24,450 nt of DNA from Eubacterium sp. CAG:248 (GTDB taxonomy: Bacteria; Bacillota; Clostridia; Lachnospirales; Lachnospiraceae): positions 1-24,450 of the forward strand of contig FR886133.1 of NCBI GenBank assembly GCA_000436475.1, read 5' to 3'. Below are positions 9,454 through 18,498 of this stretch, one piece after another; the first letter of the stretch is position 1; the number at the start of each line of letters is the position of its first letter. The notes under the pieces are model-generated. The model was given only the letters and a program-made list of their open reading frames with translations, was not told where the DNA came from and ran no database searches. A program made the position numbers and the translations under genes.

Positions 9454-12400
9454 CTATCCCTCTTTTCCCACTTCATCTTTACCTGTGTCTTTTTGTTTCT
9501 CTTCATTGCCTTTAATCTGTGCCCATATATCATCAGGACTCATATATTCAAGTCTTCTGAATTTAACACCTGGCATATCCTCACTAAATCCGCATACACT
9601 GTTATAAGGACAATATGCACAGCTGTTTTCATTTCCCTTCTCATATGGATTAATATGTATACTTCCATCCAGTATTTTTGTTGCTTTATCCACATTCTCC
9701 TTATCAACATATCTGCCAACTGCCAAAAGCTCTTCTGTTGTAAGCACCTTGCTTTTAGACGCATCTATATTTCCTGATTTTCCTACTGTTACAGGAATAT
9801 TAAGTGACGTCCCCTCTGTAGAATCAAGCTTGCTTATAATATTCTTATTGGAGTTAACAACCCCCTTCATGCGAAGTTCCTTTCTTATAAGCTCCTCGAT
9901 AGCTGAATCATCCGTCTGCTTTGTTTCCACTATAGGATTATCTATGTTATAGTACAACAATCCGGCAGGAATCACATTCTTACCTTCATGTTTCTTTTTT
10001 TCATATGCAATAGCTTCTCTCATGTATGTAAAAAGCTGTATTTTAAGGCCATAATATGTTTTGAACAGATCAAAATCAGCGTGTCCTGTCTTATAATCAA
10101 CAACCTTGACATATACATTTTCATCATCCTCGCATATATCTATTCTGTCTATTTTACCCTGCATAAAAAAGCTGACATCATGTGGCAGATCCTCTATCCT
10201 TGTAAGAAAACCTTTTTCAAATGTATCAGGTGTAAAAAGGCCATCCGCAAGCTGTTTTCCTATAGCCCACAATGTTTTATCTGCAAGATCCTCCATGCGT
10301 TTTATAAGATATTCGTTTCGGCTTGTGCTTTTAAGTATCGTATTGCCATAATTATCTGCAACTGCATGTATACTTTCCGATACCAGGCTTCTTCTTTCTT
10401 CATCTGACAGCAGTACAAAAGATTTTTTGTTTCTTTTAATATTCTTTGATACATCTTCTATAACTGCATGAAGTATCGTTCCGAAATCATTTACTGCAAA
10501 CCTGTACTCCTCACGTTCCGAAAGGTCTAGTCCATAACGGCAGAAATAAGCATACTGACATGATGCAAACTGTTCAAACGATGTTACACTTCCTGTTAGT
10601 TCTTTTCCATAGAGTTTGAGTGCCACACCATCTGCAAGTATTTTTGCCAGATTCTCATCAGTCCATTCAATCTCTGTCTTAGGAATCTTTATATATGAAT
10701 GTTCCTTCGCTGTGTCATCATAAGAAAGCACATTCATCCCAGGAAACATTTTCTTTAACATTCTTACTATATACGATGGTAATATTGCTTTCATATCCAT
10801 ACTGTTATATGCATATGTTATGTATAGCCTTCCTGATGTTTTTGTCATGATAAGATACAGATAGAATCTTTGGACAAATGCTTTCTCCCTCACAGACATT
10901 GACAAGGATACCTCCATTTCCTTTAGTTTTTGTCTGTCTGTTTCTGAAAGCACACTTCTGCTGTCACTCTTTTTAGGAACATATCCATCATTTACACCTA
11001 TAAAGAACATCGCTTTTATGTTATCAAGTCTTGTCCTTTCAATATCACCTATCACCACGCAGTCTTTTGTCGGAGGAATAAGTCCTATCTTTATCTCATC
11101 AAAACCAGATGCCATGATACGGTTATATTCTTTAACAGATACTTTTTCACTTCCAAGCAGATGTACTATTTTATCAAACAGCTCCATAATTTTTTTATAT
11201 ATCTGCCTGTACTCATCCCCATGGCTCTTTGCAAGTAAAGACATCTGTTCCTCACAATGCATCCTTACAAGAAACTTATACAGTGCCGTTGTCATAAGTC
11301 TTACATTTCCATCTGCTTCCTTTAGTTCTTTATCAAGCTCTGTTAAAGGCTCCATAACATTAAGCCTCAATTCATTAAGCATATTTAAATCCGTTGTTAT
11401 GCCACTGCTTCTGAACTTTCTACACCACTGCGTACTCCACTGTTTTCTTCCCTTTATGCCTACAGCAAGACAATAGTTATCAAGAATATCTATATTTTCA
11501 TCTGATAATCCAGTAAGCCCGGTTCTTAAATATCTGAACATACTGTCATAAGTATAATTCTTTTCAATAACATCAAGCACAGCTGTTATCATCTCTACAA
11601 GACAGTTATCTGTAACATGCAGCTTCTGGTCAAGGAAATATGGTATATCATTCTGGGCAAATATATTGGCAGCAAGCTTTCCATATACTGATATATCTCC
11701 TGTTACTACTGCTATTTCGTTATACCTAAAGCCCTGCAGTCTTGTAAGCTTTAATATTTCCCCTGATACATACTGTATCTCATCTTTAGGTGTGATACCT
11801 GCATACATGACTATATCATTAACTTTTCCACTGTAATATCTAAGACCTGGCCTGAATATATTCTTTTCAAGAAATGCCAGCTCCTTAGAGGCTGCAAATC
11901 TTGTTAACACTGTATCTTCACCAACTGTTACTTTATCCACATTAATATGCCCTTCATCACATATTCTGTTAAGATGTGCAACAGTATCCTTTGTCATATA
12001 AAACAGGCTCTCTATCCCCTCATTTATATTGACATGTTCGGAAATATCTATAGTAAGTGCAACCTTCACTTCTTTGCACATATCAAGAAGTATAGCCATA
12101 AGCCTGTACTGCACTGGTGTAAAACCAGTGAAGCCGTCAAATGCTATAACACTTCCACGTATCTTTGATGACTCTGTTACTTTCCTGCACATAAGATCCA
12201 GTATTTCTTCTGACGTTATGTAATTGTTCTTTATGAATTCCCTGAAGCCTCCATATATAAGTGATATATCATCCAGCTTCATCCCAAGCAGGCTGTTATT
12301 ATCCACATTTTTATTAATATCAAGAAGCTTATCAACACTTATGTCATACTGAAGCATTTCTGATATAACTGATTTAAGCTCCGATACAAAGCCTGTATTG

Positions 12401-12741
12401 GATATGTTGCTCCCAAAGAATCTTAAAGCCTTTTTATTCTGCTCAAGCACTCTTCTTACTATAAGGTTCTTACCAGTATCGTCAAGAACAGGGTAATCTG
12501 CTGCCCCAACTTCCTCAAATACTTTATATGCAAGCCTTTCAAAGCTTACAACATCTATGTTAAGTACGCCTTTTCTTGGATGCAGCTCCACCACTCTTTT
12601 CTGTGTTGCCATAGTATACTGTTCAGGAACTACTATAATATAATTTTCCAAAGGATTCTTAATTGACTCTTTTATTATGGAATTATATAAATATGTTGAC
12701 TTTCCTGCACCCGAACCGCCAAATATGTACTGTAATGACAT
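9454..12741 (-). CDS. addB: ATP-dependent helicase/deoxyribonuclease subunit B
   Basis: AddB partners AddA. Its helicase-like domain scans for the Chi-type signal and its C-terminal Fe-S nuclease cuts the other strand. Seen: 1095 aa. Walker A GGSGAGKST (8-16), with K14 and S15. A C-terminal nuclease contains VVDYKTGHADFD, and the four cluster cysteines are visible: one in FASCQYAYFC and the CxxCxxxxxC group in CAYCPYNSVC near the C-terminus. The start is supported by AAGGAG about 10 nt upstream. It is first in a two-gene addB-addA operon and lies back to back with the plus-strand gene at 12836, sharing a 94-nt divergent region. I could not place its own promoter firmly. Confidence 0.96.
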   Translation of the reverse strand: MSLQYIFGGSGAGKSTYLYNSIIKESIKNPLENYIIVVPEQYTMATQKRVVELHPRKGVLNIDVVSFERLAYKVFEEVGAADYPVLDDTGKNLIVRRVLEQNKKALRFFGSNISNTGFVSELKSVISEMLQYDISVDKLLDINKNVDNNSLLGMKLDDISLIYGGFREFIKNNYITSEEILDLMCRKVTESSKIRGSVIAFDGFTGFTPVQYRLMAILLDMCKEVKVALTIDISEHVNINEGIESLFYMTKDTVAHLNRICDEGHINVDKVTVGEDTVLTRFAASKELAFLEKNIFRPGLRYYSGKVNDIVMYAGITPKDEIQYVSGEILKLTRLQGFRYNEIAVVTGDISVYGKLAANIFAQNDIPYFLDQKLHVTDNCLVEMITAVLDVIEKNYTYDSMFRYLRTGLTGLSDENIDILDNYCLAVGIKGRKQWSTQWCRKFRSSGITTDLNMLNELRLNVMEPLTELDKELKEADGNVRLMTTALYKFLVRMHCEEQMSLLAKSHGDEYRQIYKKIMELFDKIVHLLGSEKVSVKEYNRIMASGFDEIKIGLIPPTKDCVVIGDIERTRLDNIKAMFFIGVNDGYVPKKSDSRSVLSETDRQKLKEMEVSLSMSVREKAFVQRFYLYLIMTKTSGRLYITYAYNSMDMKAILPSYIVRMLKKMFPGMNVLSYDDTAKEHSYIKIPKTEIEWTDENLAKILADGVALKLYGKELTGSVTSFEQFASCQYAYFCRYGLDLSEREEYRFAVNDFGTILHAVIEDVSKNIKRNKKSFVLLSDEERRSLVSESIHAVADNYGNTILKSTSRNEYLIKRMEDLADKTLWAIGKQLADGLFTPDTFEKGFLTRIEDLPHDVSFFMQGKIDRIDICEDDENVYVKVVDYKTGHADFDLFKTYYGLKIQLFTYMREAIAYEKKKHEGKNVIPAGLLYYNIDNPIVETKQTDDSAIEELIRKELRMKGVVNSNKNIISKLDSTEGTSLNIPVTVGKSGNIDASKSKVLTTEELLAVGRYVDKENVDKATKILDGSIHINPYEKGNENSCAYCPYNSVCGFSEDMPGVKFRRLEYMSPDDIWAQIKGNEEKQKDTGKDEVGKEG

Positions 12742-12779
12742 TCTGCATTATCTCCTTTTTTATATCTTCGTTCTATATT

Positions 12780-12807
12780 TTCACACACTCTCATATATTC
12801 TTATAAA
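12780..12807 (+). promoter_or_regulatory. Predicted promoter of the small plus-strand gene
   Basis: -35 TTCACA (12780-12785), 16-nt spacer, -10 TATAAA (12802-12807). The predicted start is near 12814, just ahead of the AGGAGG at 12821-12826. Both elements are one base off consensus. The spacing is one short of ideal. Confidence 0.45.
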
Positions 12808-12835
12808 TAGTATCCAGTATAGGAGGATTTATCTG

Positions 12836-13294
12836 ATGAGTGGCTCTACACGTATATTAGTCATACCGCTTAAGAAACTAATACTAGCATTATGCGTAAT
12901 TATAGCATTTATTATAATAGCAGCTATATATATACTATCAGACAAAGAACCAGAAAGCCATCCCACAAACGCTGCTGGACAAAATAATTCTATTAACACC
13001 AGTGTTACATATTCTCCTGGCGTATATACATCCTCTCTTATGCTTAACGGAAATCCTGTTGATATCCAGGTAACTGTTGATTCTGACAATATTAACAGCA
13101 TTGAACTTGTTAATATATCGGAATCAGTCCAGACAATGTATCCTATGCTTGCACCATCCTTCGATGAAATTAAAAACGCTGTGATCCAACATGGTACAAC
13201 CGCTGACATAACTTATGATTCATCCAACAAATATACTGCAAACCTGCTTCTTGGTGCTATACAGAATGCCCTTGACAAGGCAGCTGCGTATTAA
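12836..13294 (+). CDS. Membrane-anchored FMN_bind-like protein
   Basis: Seen: 152 aa from the ATG at 12836, which has a perfect AGGAGG 9 nt upstream. An open frame reaches back to 12677 inside addB, but that start has no such signal. Residues about 14-34 form one TM helix after a basic N-terminus, followed by a polar linker and an extracytoplasmic domain (about 57-152). The domain has the GxYTSS...VDIQVTV...INSIELV pattern and a closing LLLGAIQNALDKA helix, resembling FMN_bind domains. The usual SGAT-type flavinylation motif is missing, so covalent FMN is unlikely. Function unknown. It is the only plus-strand gene here, divergent from addB and convergent with hisS, so it is probably monocistronic. 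Confidence 0.82.
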   Translation: MSGSTRILVIPLKKLILALCVIIAFIIIAAIYILSDKEPESHPTNAAGQNNSINTSVTYSPGVYTSSLMLNGNPVDIQVTVDSDNINSIELVNISESVQTMYPMLAPSFDEIKNAVIQHGTTADITYDSSNKYTANLLLGAIQNALDKAAAY

Positions 13295-13299
13295 CGATA

Positions 13300-13350
13300 A
13301 AAAAACGTATGTATCAGCCGGCTTTTATACCGGCAATACATACGCTTTTT
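13300..13350. terminator. Bidirectional intrinsic terminator
   Basis: CGTATGTAT (13306-13314) pairs with ATACATACG (13336-13344). GCCGG (13317-13321) pairs with CCGGC (13330-13334), closing an 8-nt loop. A-rich sequence lies on the left and CTTTTT on the right, so each strand has a U-tract. It begins 5 nt after the stop of the plus-strand gene and lies 9 nt past the hisS stop, serving both convergent genes. Confidence 0.92.
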
Positions 13351-13359
13351 ATCATATTA

Positions 13360-14622
13360 TTATTCAAAATCAGATATCTCATCGCCATTGCTTACATTGA
13401 TAAATCCAGCATAGCCTCTTTCCTGAAGCTTTGATAAGAACTTACCCATCTTTTTAGGCTTTACGTATAATGAACATATCTTTCCTTCTGCTCTGTACTT
13501 TTCAGCTATTCTATATGCATTAGTAAGATCTCCCTCATCATACATAACAGCTATCCTGTTTCCCTTGTCTGCAAGATCAACACCGTGTTCCATAAGAATT
13601 GAGAATATACGCTCAAAGCCTATAGAAAAGCCTACTGCACTTACCTGCTGTCCTAAGAACTTGCCTATGAGGTTATCATATCTTCCACCACCAGCTATGG
13701 CTCCCTTAAAATCAATACTCTCTACCTCAAATACAGTACCAGTATAATATCCCTGTCCTCTTACTAAAGAAAGATCAAATACAACACCAAATTCACCATT
13801 ACATAATGCATTAACTGTGTTTATAATGTATTCAAGACTTTCCGCAGGTGCTTTATCAACAAGAATAGACTTAACAGACTCTAATGTAATCTGCTGTGGA
13901 TCATCCACTCCTGATAAGAAATCTGTAAACCTGCCTATAGCTTCATCAGCAAACTCTTTTTCTTCAAGTTCCTTTTTTACACCATCAAGGCCAATCTTAT
14001 CCATTTTATCAAATGTTATGCACACGCTGTCAAGCTGTTCTTCTTCAAATCCACAATCCATAAGGAAAGCACGAAGCAGTCTTCTATCATTAACCTTAAC
14101 CTTAAAGTTCTTCATGCCAATAGCCTTAAGTGCTCTTGTTGTAGTAAGTATAAGTTCAACCTCTGAATCCCTTGAATCAGAACCGATGATATCTATATCG
14201 CACTGTACAAACTCACGAAGTCTTCCCTTCTGCGGTCTTTCAGCTCTATATACTCTGTCCATCTGTATGCACTTCATAGGCAGTGTAAGTTTATCTTTAT
14301 TATTAGCAAAATATCTGCTCAGTGGAAGTGTAAGATCATATCTTAAACCCATATCTGCAAGAATATTCTCATTTTTTGATGTTACTCCACTTGCAAGTGC
14401 CTTGTCGAGCTTATCTCCTCTTTTCATAATCTTAAAAATAAGATTAAGATTCTCTCCACCATCGCTCTTATCAAGATTCTCTATATCCTCTATAACTGGT
14501 GTCGTTATATGTTCAAAGCCATTAGCAACATATACTTTTAATATTTCATTCTGAAGATAATCTCTTATCTCAACTTCATTAGGAAGATAATCATTTGTAC
14601 CCTTTACAGATGTAATCTTCAT
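13360..14622 (-). CDS. hisS: Histidyl-tRNA synthetase
   Basis: HisRS charges tRNA-His with histidine. Seen: 420 aa, class II fold. KGTNDYLP is at 7-14, motif 2 VYRAERPQKGRLREF at 124-138, and the histidine-specific motifs are LVRGQGYYTGTVFE (286-299) and GGGRYDNL (311-318). Motif 3 GFSIGFERIF is at 331-340. A short anticodon-binding domain ends the protein (about 355-420). The key Arg of LVRG is kept, but LD of the common LVRGLDYY is QG here. Known: some Firmicutes carry two HisRS types, and this may be the second. The anticodon domain argues against HisZ. GGAGG is 10 nt before the ATG, and purD ends 44 nt upstream, so it is the last gene of the purine cluster. No T-box leader fits in that gap. 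Confidence 0.9.
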   Translation of the reverse strand: MKITSVKGTNDYLPNEVEIRDYLQNEILKVYVANGFEHITTPVIEDIENLDKSDGGENLNLIFKIMKRGDKLDKALASGVTSKNENILADMGLRYDLTLPLSRYFANNKDKLTLPMKCIQMDRVYRAERPQKGRLREFVQCDIDIIGSDSRDSEVELILTTTRALKAIGMKNFKVKVNDRRLLRAFLMDCGFEEEQLDSVCITFDKMDKIGLDGVKKELEEKEFADEAIGRFTDFLSGVDDPQQITLESVKSILVDKAPAESLEYIINTVNALCNGEFGVVFDLSLVRGQGYYTGTVFEVESIDFKGAIAGGGRYDNLIGKFLGQQVSAVGFSIGFERIFSILMEHGVDLADKGNRIAVMYDEGDLTNAYRIAEKYRAEGKICSLYVKPKKMGKFLSKLQERGYAGFINVSNGDEISDFE

Positions 14623-14666
14623 ACGGTTGTTACCTCCATTTAACTATTATTACGATGTCAGCCAGA

Positions 14667-15941
14667 CTACGCTTCATCAATAGATCTGCCTATATCATGG
14701 CGCATATACTTGTTAGCAAAATCTACCCATTCTGTAGCCTTATATGCGTTAGCACGTGCTTCCTTTAAATCAGCTCCAAGCGCTGTAACTCCGAGTACAC
14801 GGCCTCCGTTAGTTACAACTTTGCCATCCTCGTTAAACTTAGTGCCTGCATGGAATAAGAAATATGAATCTTTATTCCTGAAGTTTTCCATACCTGTTAT
14901 CTCAAAGCCCTTCTTGTATTCAAGAGGATATCCATCAGATGCAAGCACTACACATACACATGCATTGTCAGCAAATTTAAGATCCACTTTATCAAGTGTA
15001 CCATCTATACATGCCTCAAATACATCTATAATATCATTCTCCATTCTTGGAAGCACAACCTGTGCCTCTGGATCGCCAAATCTTGCATTGTATTCAAGTA
15101 CCTTAGGTCCATCAGGAGTTAACATAAGACCAAAGAATATTACACCCTTAAAAGGTCTTCCTTCTGCTTTCATGGCATCTACTGTTGCCTGATATATATA
15201 CTTCTTACAGAAATCATCAACTTCCTTAGTATAGAATGGTGAAGGTGAGAAGTTACCCATACCACCTGTGTTAAGTCCCTGATCACCATCCTTGGCTCTC
15301 TTATGATCCTGTGCTGATGACATAATCTTTATAGTGTTGCCATCCACGAAAGAAAGTACAGACACTTCACGTCCTGTCATGAACTCTTCAATAACAATAG
15401 TATTACCTGCTGAACCAAACTTCTTATCAAGCATAAGCTCATCCACGCCAGCAAGTGCCACATCCTTATTCTCGCATATAAGAACACCTTTACCAAGTGC
15501 AAGTCCATCTGCCTTAAGCACGATAGGATATTTTGCTGTTTCAAGATACTCCTTTGCATCAGCAGCAGATGTAAATGTCTCGTATGCAGCAGTAGGAATG
15601 TTATATTTTTTCATAAGATCCTTTGAAAATGCCTTAGAGCCTTCAAGTATAGCAGCGTTCTTTCTTGGTCCGAATACTCTTAAACCTTCTTTTTCAAACA
15701 CATCAACTATACCACCTACAAGTGGATCATCCATGCCAACAACTGTTAAATCTATGGCGTTATCCTTAGCGAATGCAACAAGCTTATCAAACTCCATAGC
15801 CTTTATATCTACACACTCTGCAACCTCTGCAATACCTGCATTACCAGGTGCGCAATATATCTTATCAACCTTAGGACTCTGGCTTATCTTCCAACATATT
15901 GCATGTTCACGTCCACCACTTCCTACAACTAAAACCTTCAT
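14667..15941 (-). CDS. purD: Phosphoribosylamine-glycine ligase (GAR synthetase)
   Basis: PurD joins phosphoribosylamine and glycine with ATP to make GAR, step 2 of purine synthesis, in the cytosol. Seen: 424 aa, the usual length for the monofunctional enzyme. The N-terminal domain opens with VLVVGSGGREHA and has CAPGNAG. The ATP-grasp domain includes LKADGLALGKGV, the GREVSVLSF segment, GLNTGGMGNFSPSP and EYNARFGDPEAQVVLPR, which carries the metal-binding Glu and Asn. GGAGGA precedes the ATG. It follows purN by 99 nt, a gap that holds a small hairpin, and hisS follows 44 nt later. Complete, with no oddities in the motifs. Confidence 0.97.
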   Translation of the reverse strand: MKVLVVGSGGREHAICWKISQSPKVDKIYCAPGNAGIAEVAECVDIKAMEFDKLVAFAKDNAIDLTVVGMDDPLVGGIVDVFEKEGLRVFGPRKNAAILEGSKAFSKDLMKKYNIPTAAYETFTSAADAKEYLETAKYPIVLKADGLALGKGVLICENKDVALAGVDELMLDKKFGSAGNTIVIEEFMTGREVSVLSFVDGNTIKIMSSAQDHKRAKDGDQGLNTGGMGNFSPSPFYTKEVDDFCKKYIYQATVDAMKAEGRPFKGVIFFGLMLTPDGPKVLEYNARFGDPEAQVVLPRMENDIIDVFEACIDGTLDKVDLKFADNACVCVVLASDGYPLEYKKGFEITGMENFRNKDSYFLFHAGTKFNEDGKVVTNGGRVLGVTALGADLKEARANAYKATEWVDFANKYMRHDIGRSIDEA

Positions 15942-15982
15942 CTTTTATTCCTCCAGTTTTCGTACTCGTTATACTTAATTGC

Positions 15983-16005
15983 CAGTATTATCAATACTAA
16001 TACTG
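15983..16005 (-). other. Hairpin between purN and purD
   Basis: CAGTATTA and TAATACTG form a perfect 8-bp stem with a 7-nt loop in the 99-nt gap. No U-tract follows, so it is not a normal terminator. It could mark an mRNA processing or stability point. An (AT) run sits beside it at about 16013-16027. Confidence 0.4.
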
Positions 16006-16040
16006 ACATCCTTAATATATATATATACATAAGAACTGTA

Positions 16041-16637
16041 TTAGTTATCATGCTCATTAGCAATCTTATTGATAGCCGCAGGGAGCAGCTTCCATTCTGC
16101 CTGTTCCATAACTCTTTTCTGAAGAGTTTCCGGTGTATCACCATCAAGAACATCAACAGCCTTCTGGAATATAATCTCTCCTGTATCCATGCCCTCATCC
16201 ACATAATGAACAGTTGCACCTGTCACCTTTACGCCTTTTGCCAAAGCTGCCTCATGGACATGAAGACCATAGAAGCCAACTCCGCAGAAAGATGGAATAA
16301 GTGATGGATGAATATTAATAATTCTATGGCTGTACTGATGAACCATTTCCTCTGGAATTTTAACAAGGAATCCTGCAAGCACTACTAGATCTACATTAAG
16401 TGAGTTGACCTTATCTAAAAGTGCCTTATTAAATTCATCTCTTGTCGCATAATCCTTAGGTGATACGCAGTAAGCAGCTATTCCGTTATCTTTAGCTCTT
16501 GTAAGTGCATACGCACCAGCATTGTTACTTATAACGGCAGCTATTTCTGTATTAGTAATAGTGCCATCCTTTACACCATCAATAATAGCCTGAAGGTTAG
16601 TACCGCCTCCGGATACCATAACAGCTACTCTTAGCAT
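16041..16637 (-). CDS. purN: Phosphoribosylglycinamide formyltransferase
   Basis: PurN transfers a formyl group from 10-formyl-THF to GAR, giving FGAR (step 3). Seen: 198 aa, typical. VMVSGGGTNLQAI at the N-terminus is the phosphate-binding loop. INIHPSLIPSF carries the catalytic Asn and His, and TGATVHYVDEGMDTG carries the catalytic Asp. VVLAGFLVKIP is the folate-side segment. The start ATG overlaps the last 7 nt of purM, so the two are probably translationally coupled. PurT and PurU are excluded by size and motifs. The gene is intact. Confidence 0.97.
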   Translation of the reverse strand: MLRVAVMVSGGGTNLQAIIDGVKDGTITNTEIAAVISNNAGAYALTRAKDNGIAAYCVSPKDYATRDEFNKALLDKVNSLNVDLVVLAGFLVKIPEEMVHQYSHRIINIHPSLIPSFCGVGFYGLHVHEAALAKGVKVTGATVHYVDEGMDTGEIIFQKAVDVLDGDTPETLQKRVMEQAEWKLLPAAINKIANEHDN

Positions 16638-17656
16638 AAAGTAACTCCCTTCTCACCTGCTTCAACACTGCCGATTACATAAGGTGTCTCGCCTGCTGCC
16701 TTAATAGCTTCCATAGTTGTATCAACATCCTTAGGATCAACAGCAAGTACAAGTCCAATACCCATATTAAATGTGTTATACATCATATGTTCTTCAATCT
16801 CACCATCTGTCTGTAACATCTTAAAGATAGGTGGTACTTCGTAGCTGTCCTTCTTAACAACTGCTCTTACACCATCTGGAAGCATTCTAGGAATATTTTC
16901 ATAGAAGCCACCACCTGTGATATGGCTGCAGCCCTTAACGCGTACACCAGCATTCTTTATAGACTTCATAGTCTTAACGTATATCTTAGTTGGAGCAATC
17001 AACGCTTCTCCAAGTGTTTTTCCAAGTGAATCATAATATGTATTAAGTGATTCCTCTGTAATTGTAAATACACTTCTTACAAGTGAGAAACCATTAGAAT
17101 GAACACCACTTGATGCTATACCTATAAGTGTATCACCTGGCTTTATATCCTGACCTGTTATAAGGTCTTTCCTGTCAACTACACCTACTGCAAATCCAGC
17201 AACATCATACTCATCAACTGGCATAAGACCTGGATGTTCTGCTGTTTCACCACCGATAAGTGCACATTCTGACTGACGGCAGCCTTCTGCAACACCACCA
17301 ACAATTGTAGCTATCTTTTCTGGATAATTCTTGCCACACGCAATGTAGTCAAGGAAGAAAAGTGGCTCTCCACCTGCGCATACAACATCATTAACACACA
17401 TAGCAACTGCATCAATACCGATAGTATCATGCTTATCCATAATGAATGCTAACTTAACCTTAGTTCCGCATCCATCTGTTCCTGAAAGAAGTACAGGGTC
17501 TTCCATCTGCTTAATCTTTTCAAGTGAAAATGCACCTGAGAATCCACCGATTCCACCTAATACTTCCGGTCTGAATGTAGACTTTACCGCTTCTTTCATT
17601 AACTCAACTGACTTATAACCTGCTTCAATATCAACACCAGCGTTCTTGTAATCCAT
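16631..17656 (-). CDS. purM: Phosphoribosylformylglycinamidine cyclo-ligase (AIR synthetase)
   Basis: PurM closes the imidazole ring, turning FGAM into AIR with ATP (step 5). Seen: 341 aa. MDYKNAGVDIEAGY is the standard opening. Family motifs are present: LLSGTDGCGTKVKLA, DAVAMCVNDVVCAGGEPLFFLDY, ALIGGETAEHPG and the glycine-rich SHITGGGFYENIPR. GGAGG lies only 3 nt before the ATG, slightly close. It overlaps purN by 7 nt. PurL, which makes its substrate, is not in the window. Confidence 0.97.
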   Translation of the reverse strand: MDYKNAGVDIEAGYKSVELMKEAVKSTFRPEVLGGIGGFSGAFSLEKIKQMEDPVLLSGTDGCGTKVKLAFIMDKHDTIGIDAVAMCVNDVVCAGGEPLFFLDYIACGKNYPEKIATIVGGVAEGCRQSECALIGGETAEHPGLMPVDEYDVAGFAVGVVDRKDLITGQDIKPGDTLIGIASSGVHSNGFSLVRSVFTITEESLNTYYDSLGKTLGEALIAPTKIYVKTMKSIKNAGVRVKGCSHITGGGFYENIPRMLPDGVRAVVKKDSYEVPPIFKMLQTDGEIEEHMMYNTFNMGIGLVLAVDPKDVDTTMEAIKAAGETPYVIGSVEAGEKGVTLC

Positions 17657-17774
17657 TATTGTCCTCCGTTCTTATGTATCTGTAAGGCTGATATGCTGTC
17701 ACATATCTTTTCATGCATCCTCTATACCCTTCAGATATACTCTTAACATTCTTTAGTTGTTTTAGTTTTATTTA
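17657..17774 (-). other. purE-purM intergenic leader with small hairpin
   Basis: This 118-nt gap holds a perfect GATATG/CATATC hairpin (17690-17707, 6-nt loop) about 34 nt before the purM start, plus an AT-rich stretch after purE. No terminator or known riboswitch is visible, so purE and purM are probably cotranscribed. Confidence 0.4.
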
Positions 17775-18275
17775 TTAATAGTTTTTGTAACCAACTTCCT
17801 GAAGTCTTGCATCCTTAGCCTGTACACTTTCCTTTAGTTCTTTCGTGTAATTCTTAAGTCTTTCAAGAAGTTTCTCATCTGATGTTGCAAGAATCTTTGC
17901 TGCAAGTATTCCTGCATTAGCACCACCATTAATAGCTACTGTCGCAACTGGAATACCTGTTGGCATCTGAACTATTGAATATAATGAATCTCTACCTCCA
18001 AGAGAAGTTGTATGCATAGGAATTCCTATGACTGGCATAGGGAATATAGCTGCACACATTCCTGGCAAATGCGCTGCCATTCCTGCACCTGCTATGATTA
18101 CCTTGAAGCCTTTTTCTTCTGCTGTTTTAGCATATTCGAAGAATACATCTGGTTCCCTGTGTGCTGAGATAATTGTCATCTCATAAGATACACCCAACTT
18201 ATCTAATATGTCTGCTGCCTTAGCCATAACAGGCATATCAGAATCGCTACCCATAACTATTCCTACTAAAGCCAT
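17775..18275 (-). CDS. purE: 5-(carboxyamino)imidazole ribonucleotide mutase
   Basis: PurE makes CAIR, from N5-CAIR (class I) or directly from AIR and CO2 (class II). Seen: 166 aa. GIVMGSDSDMPVM binds phosphate, SAHREPD has the catalytic His, and AGAGMAAHLPGM and DSLYSIVQMP complete the active site. The frame stays open for 28 more codons to 18359, but MALVGIVMGSDSD is the family start and has GGGAGGA about 8 nt upstream. No purK is adjacent, so the class is undecided. It is first in the purE-purM-purN-purD-hisS run and is preceded by a non-coding stretch that probably holds the promoter. Confidence 0.97.
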   Translation of the reverse strand: MALVGIVMGSDSDMPVMAKAADILDKLGVSYEMTIISAHREPDVFFEYAKTAEEKGFKVIIAGAGMAAHLPGMCAAIFPMPVIGIPMHTTSLGGRDSLYSIVQMPTGIPVATVAINGGANAGILAAKILATSDEKLLERLKNYTKELKESVQAKDARLQEVGYKNY

Positions 18276-18498
18276 GTTTAACTTCCTCCCATTCTGATAG
18301 AAAATAACTATCACATAAAATAATATATTATCATGTAATGCATCCATAATATCCGGCAAATCATCTTATATATAATAAAGATTCGTAATCCATTGTCTTA
18401 CAATTCACATATAAAGCATACAATTATGCAGATAAATAAATACAATACCTATAATATTCTACTTTGTTTTACATACATCGTCAAGATAAACGACGTAT
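18276..18498 (-). other. Leader region upstream of purE
   Basis: 223 nt without a gene. It holds the purE ribosome binding site and AT-rich sequence with several weak -10-like stretches, none well paired with a -35. No purine riboswitch core (no AGTTTCTACC-like segment) and no clear terminator. One ATTACGAATC stretch faintly recalls a PurBox but does not meet the consensus. Confidence 0.4.
18473..18498 (-). other. Stem-loop directly after the aminopeptidase stop
   Basis: In minus-strand RNA, AUACGUCG pairs with CGAUGUAU over 8 bp, including one G-U pair, with a 10-nt loop. It starts at the stop codon. No U-tract follows, so it may be a 3'-end stabiliser or a poor terminator. Confidence 0.4.

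Noticed and set aside
13817..14554. 245-codon open frame on the plus strand
   Set aside because: It is fully antisense to hisS, has no ribosome site and its product is low-complexity Ser/Leu; a reading-frame shadow.
15334..15978. 214-codon plus-strand frame
   Set aside because: Antisense to purD, whose motifs are intact; no ribosome site.
17600..17718. 40-codon minus-strand frame overlapping the purM start
   Set aside because: Its ribosome site is poor and the product has no recognisable feature; a chance frame, though a regulatory short frame cannot be fully excluded.
18276..18359. In-frame 28-codon extension of purE
   Set aside because: The family start and the GGGAGGA site both lie at 18275; the extension has no homology that I recognise.
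18360..18498. Possible purine riboswitch or PurBox upstream of purE
   Set aside because: The conserved riboswitch core is missing and the PurBox-like ATTACGAATC does not fit the consensus.
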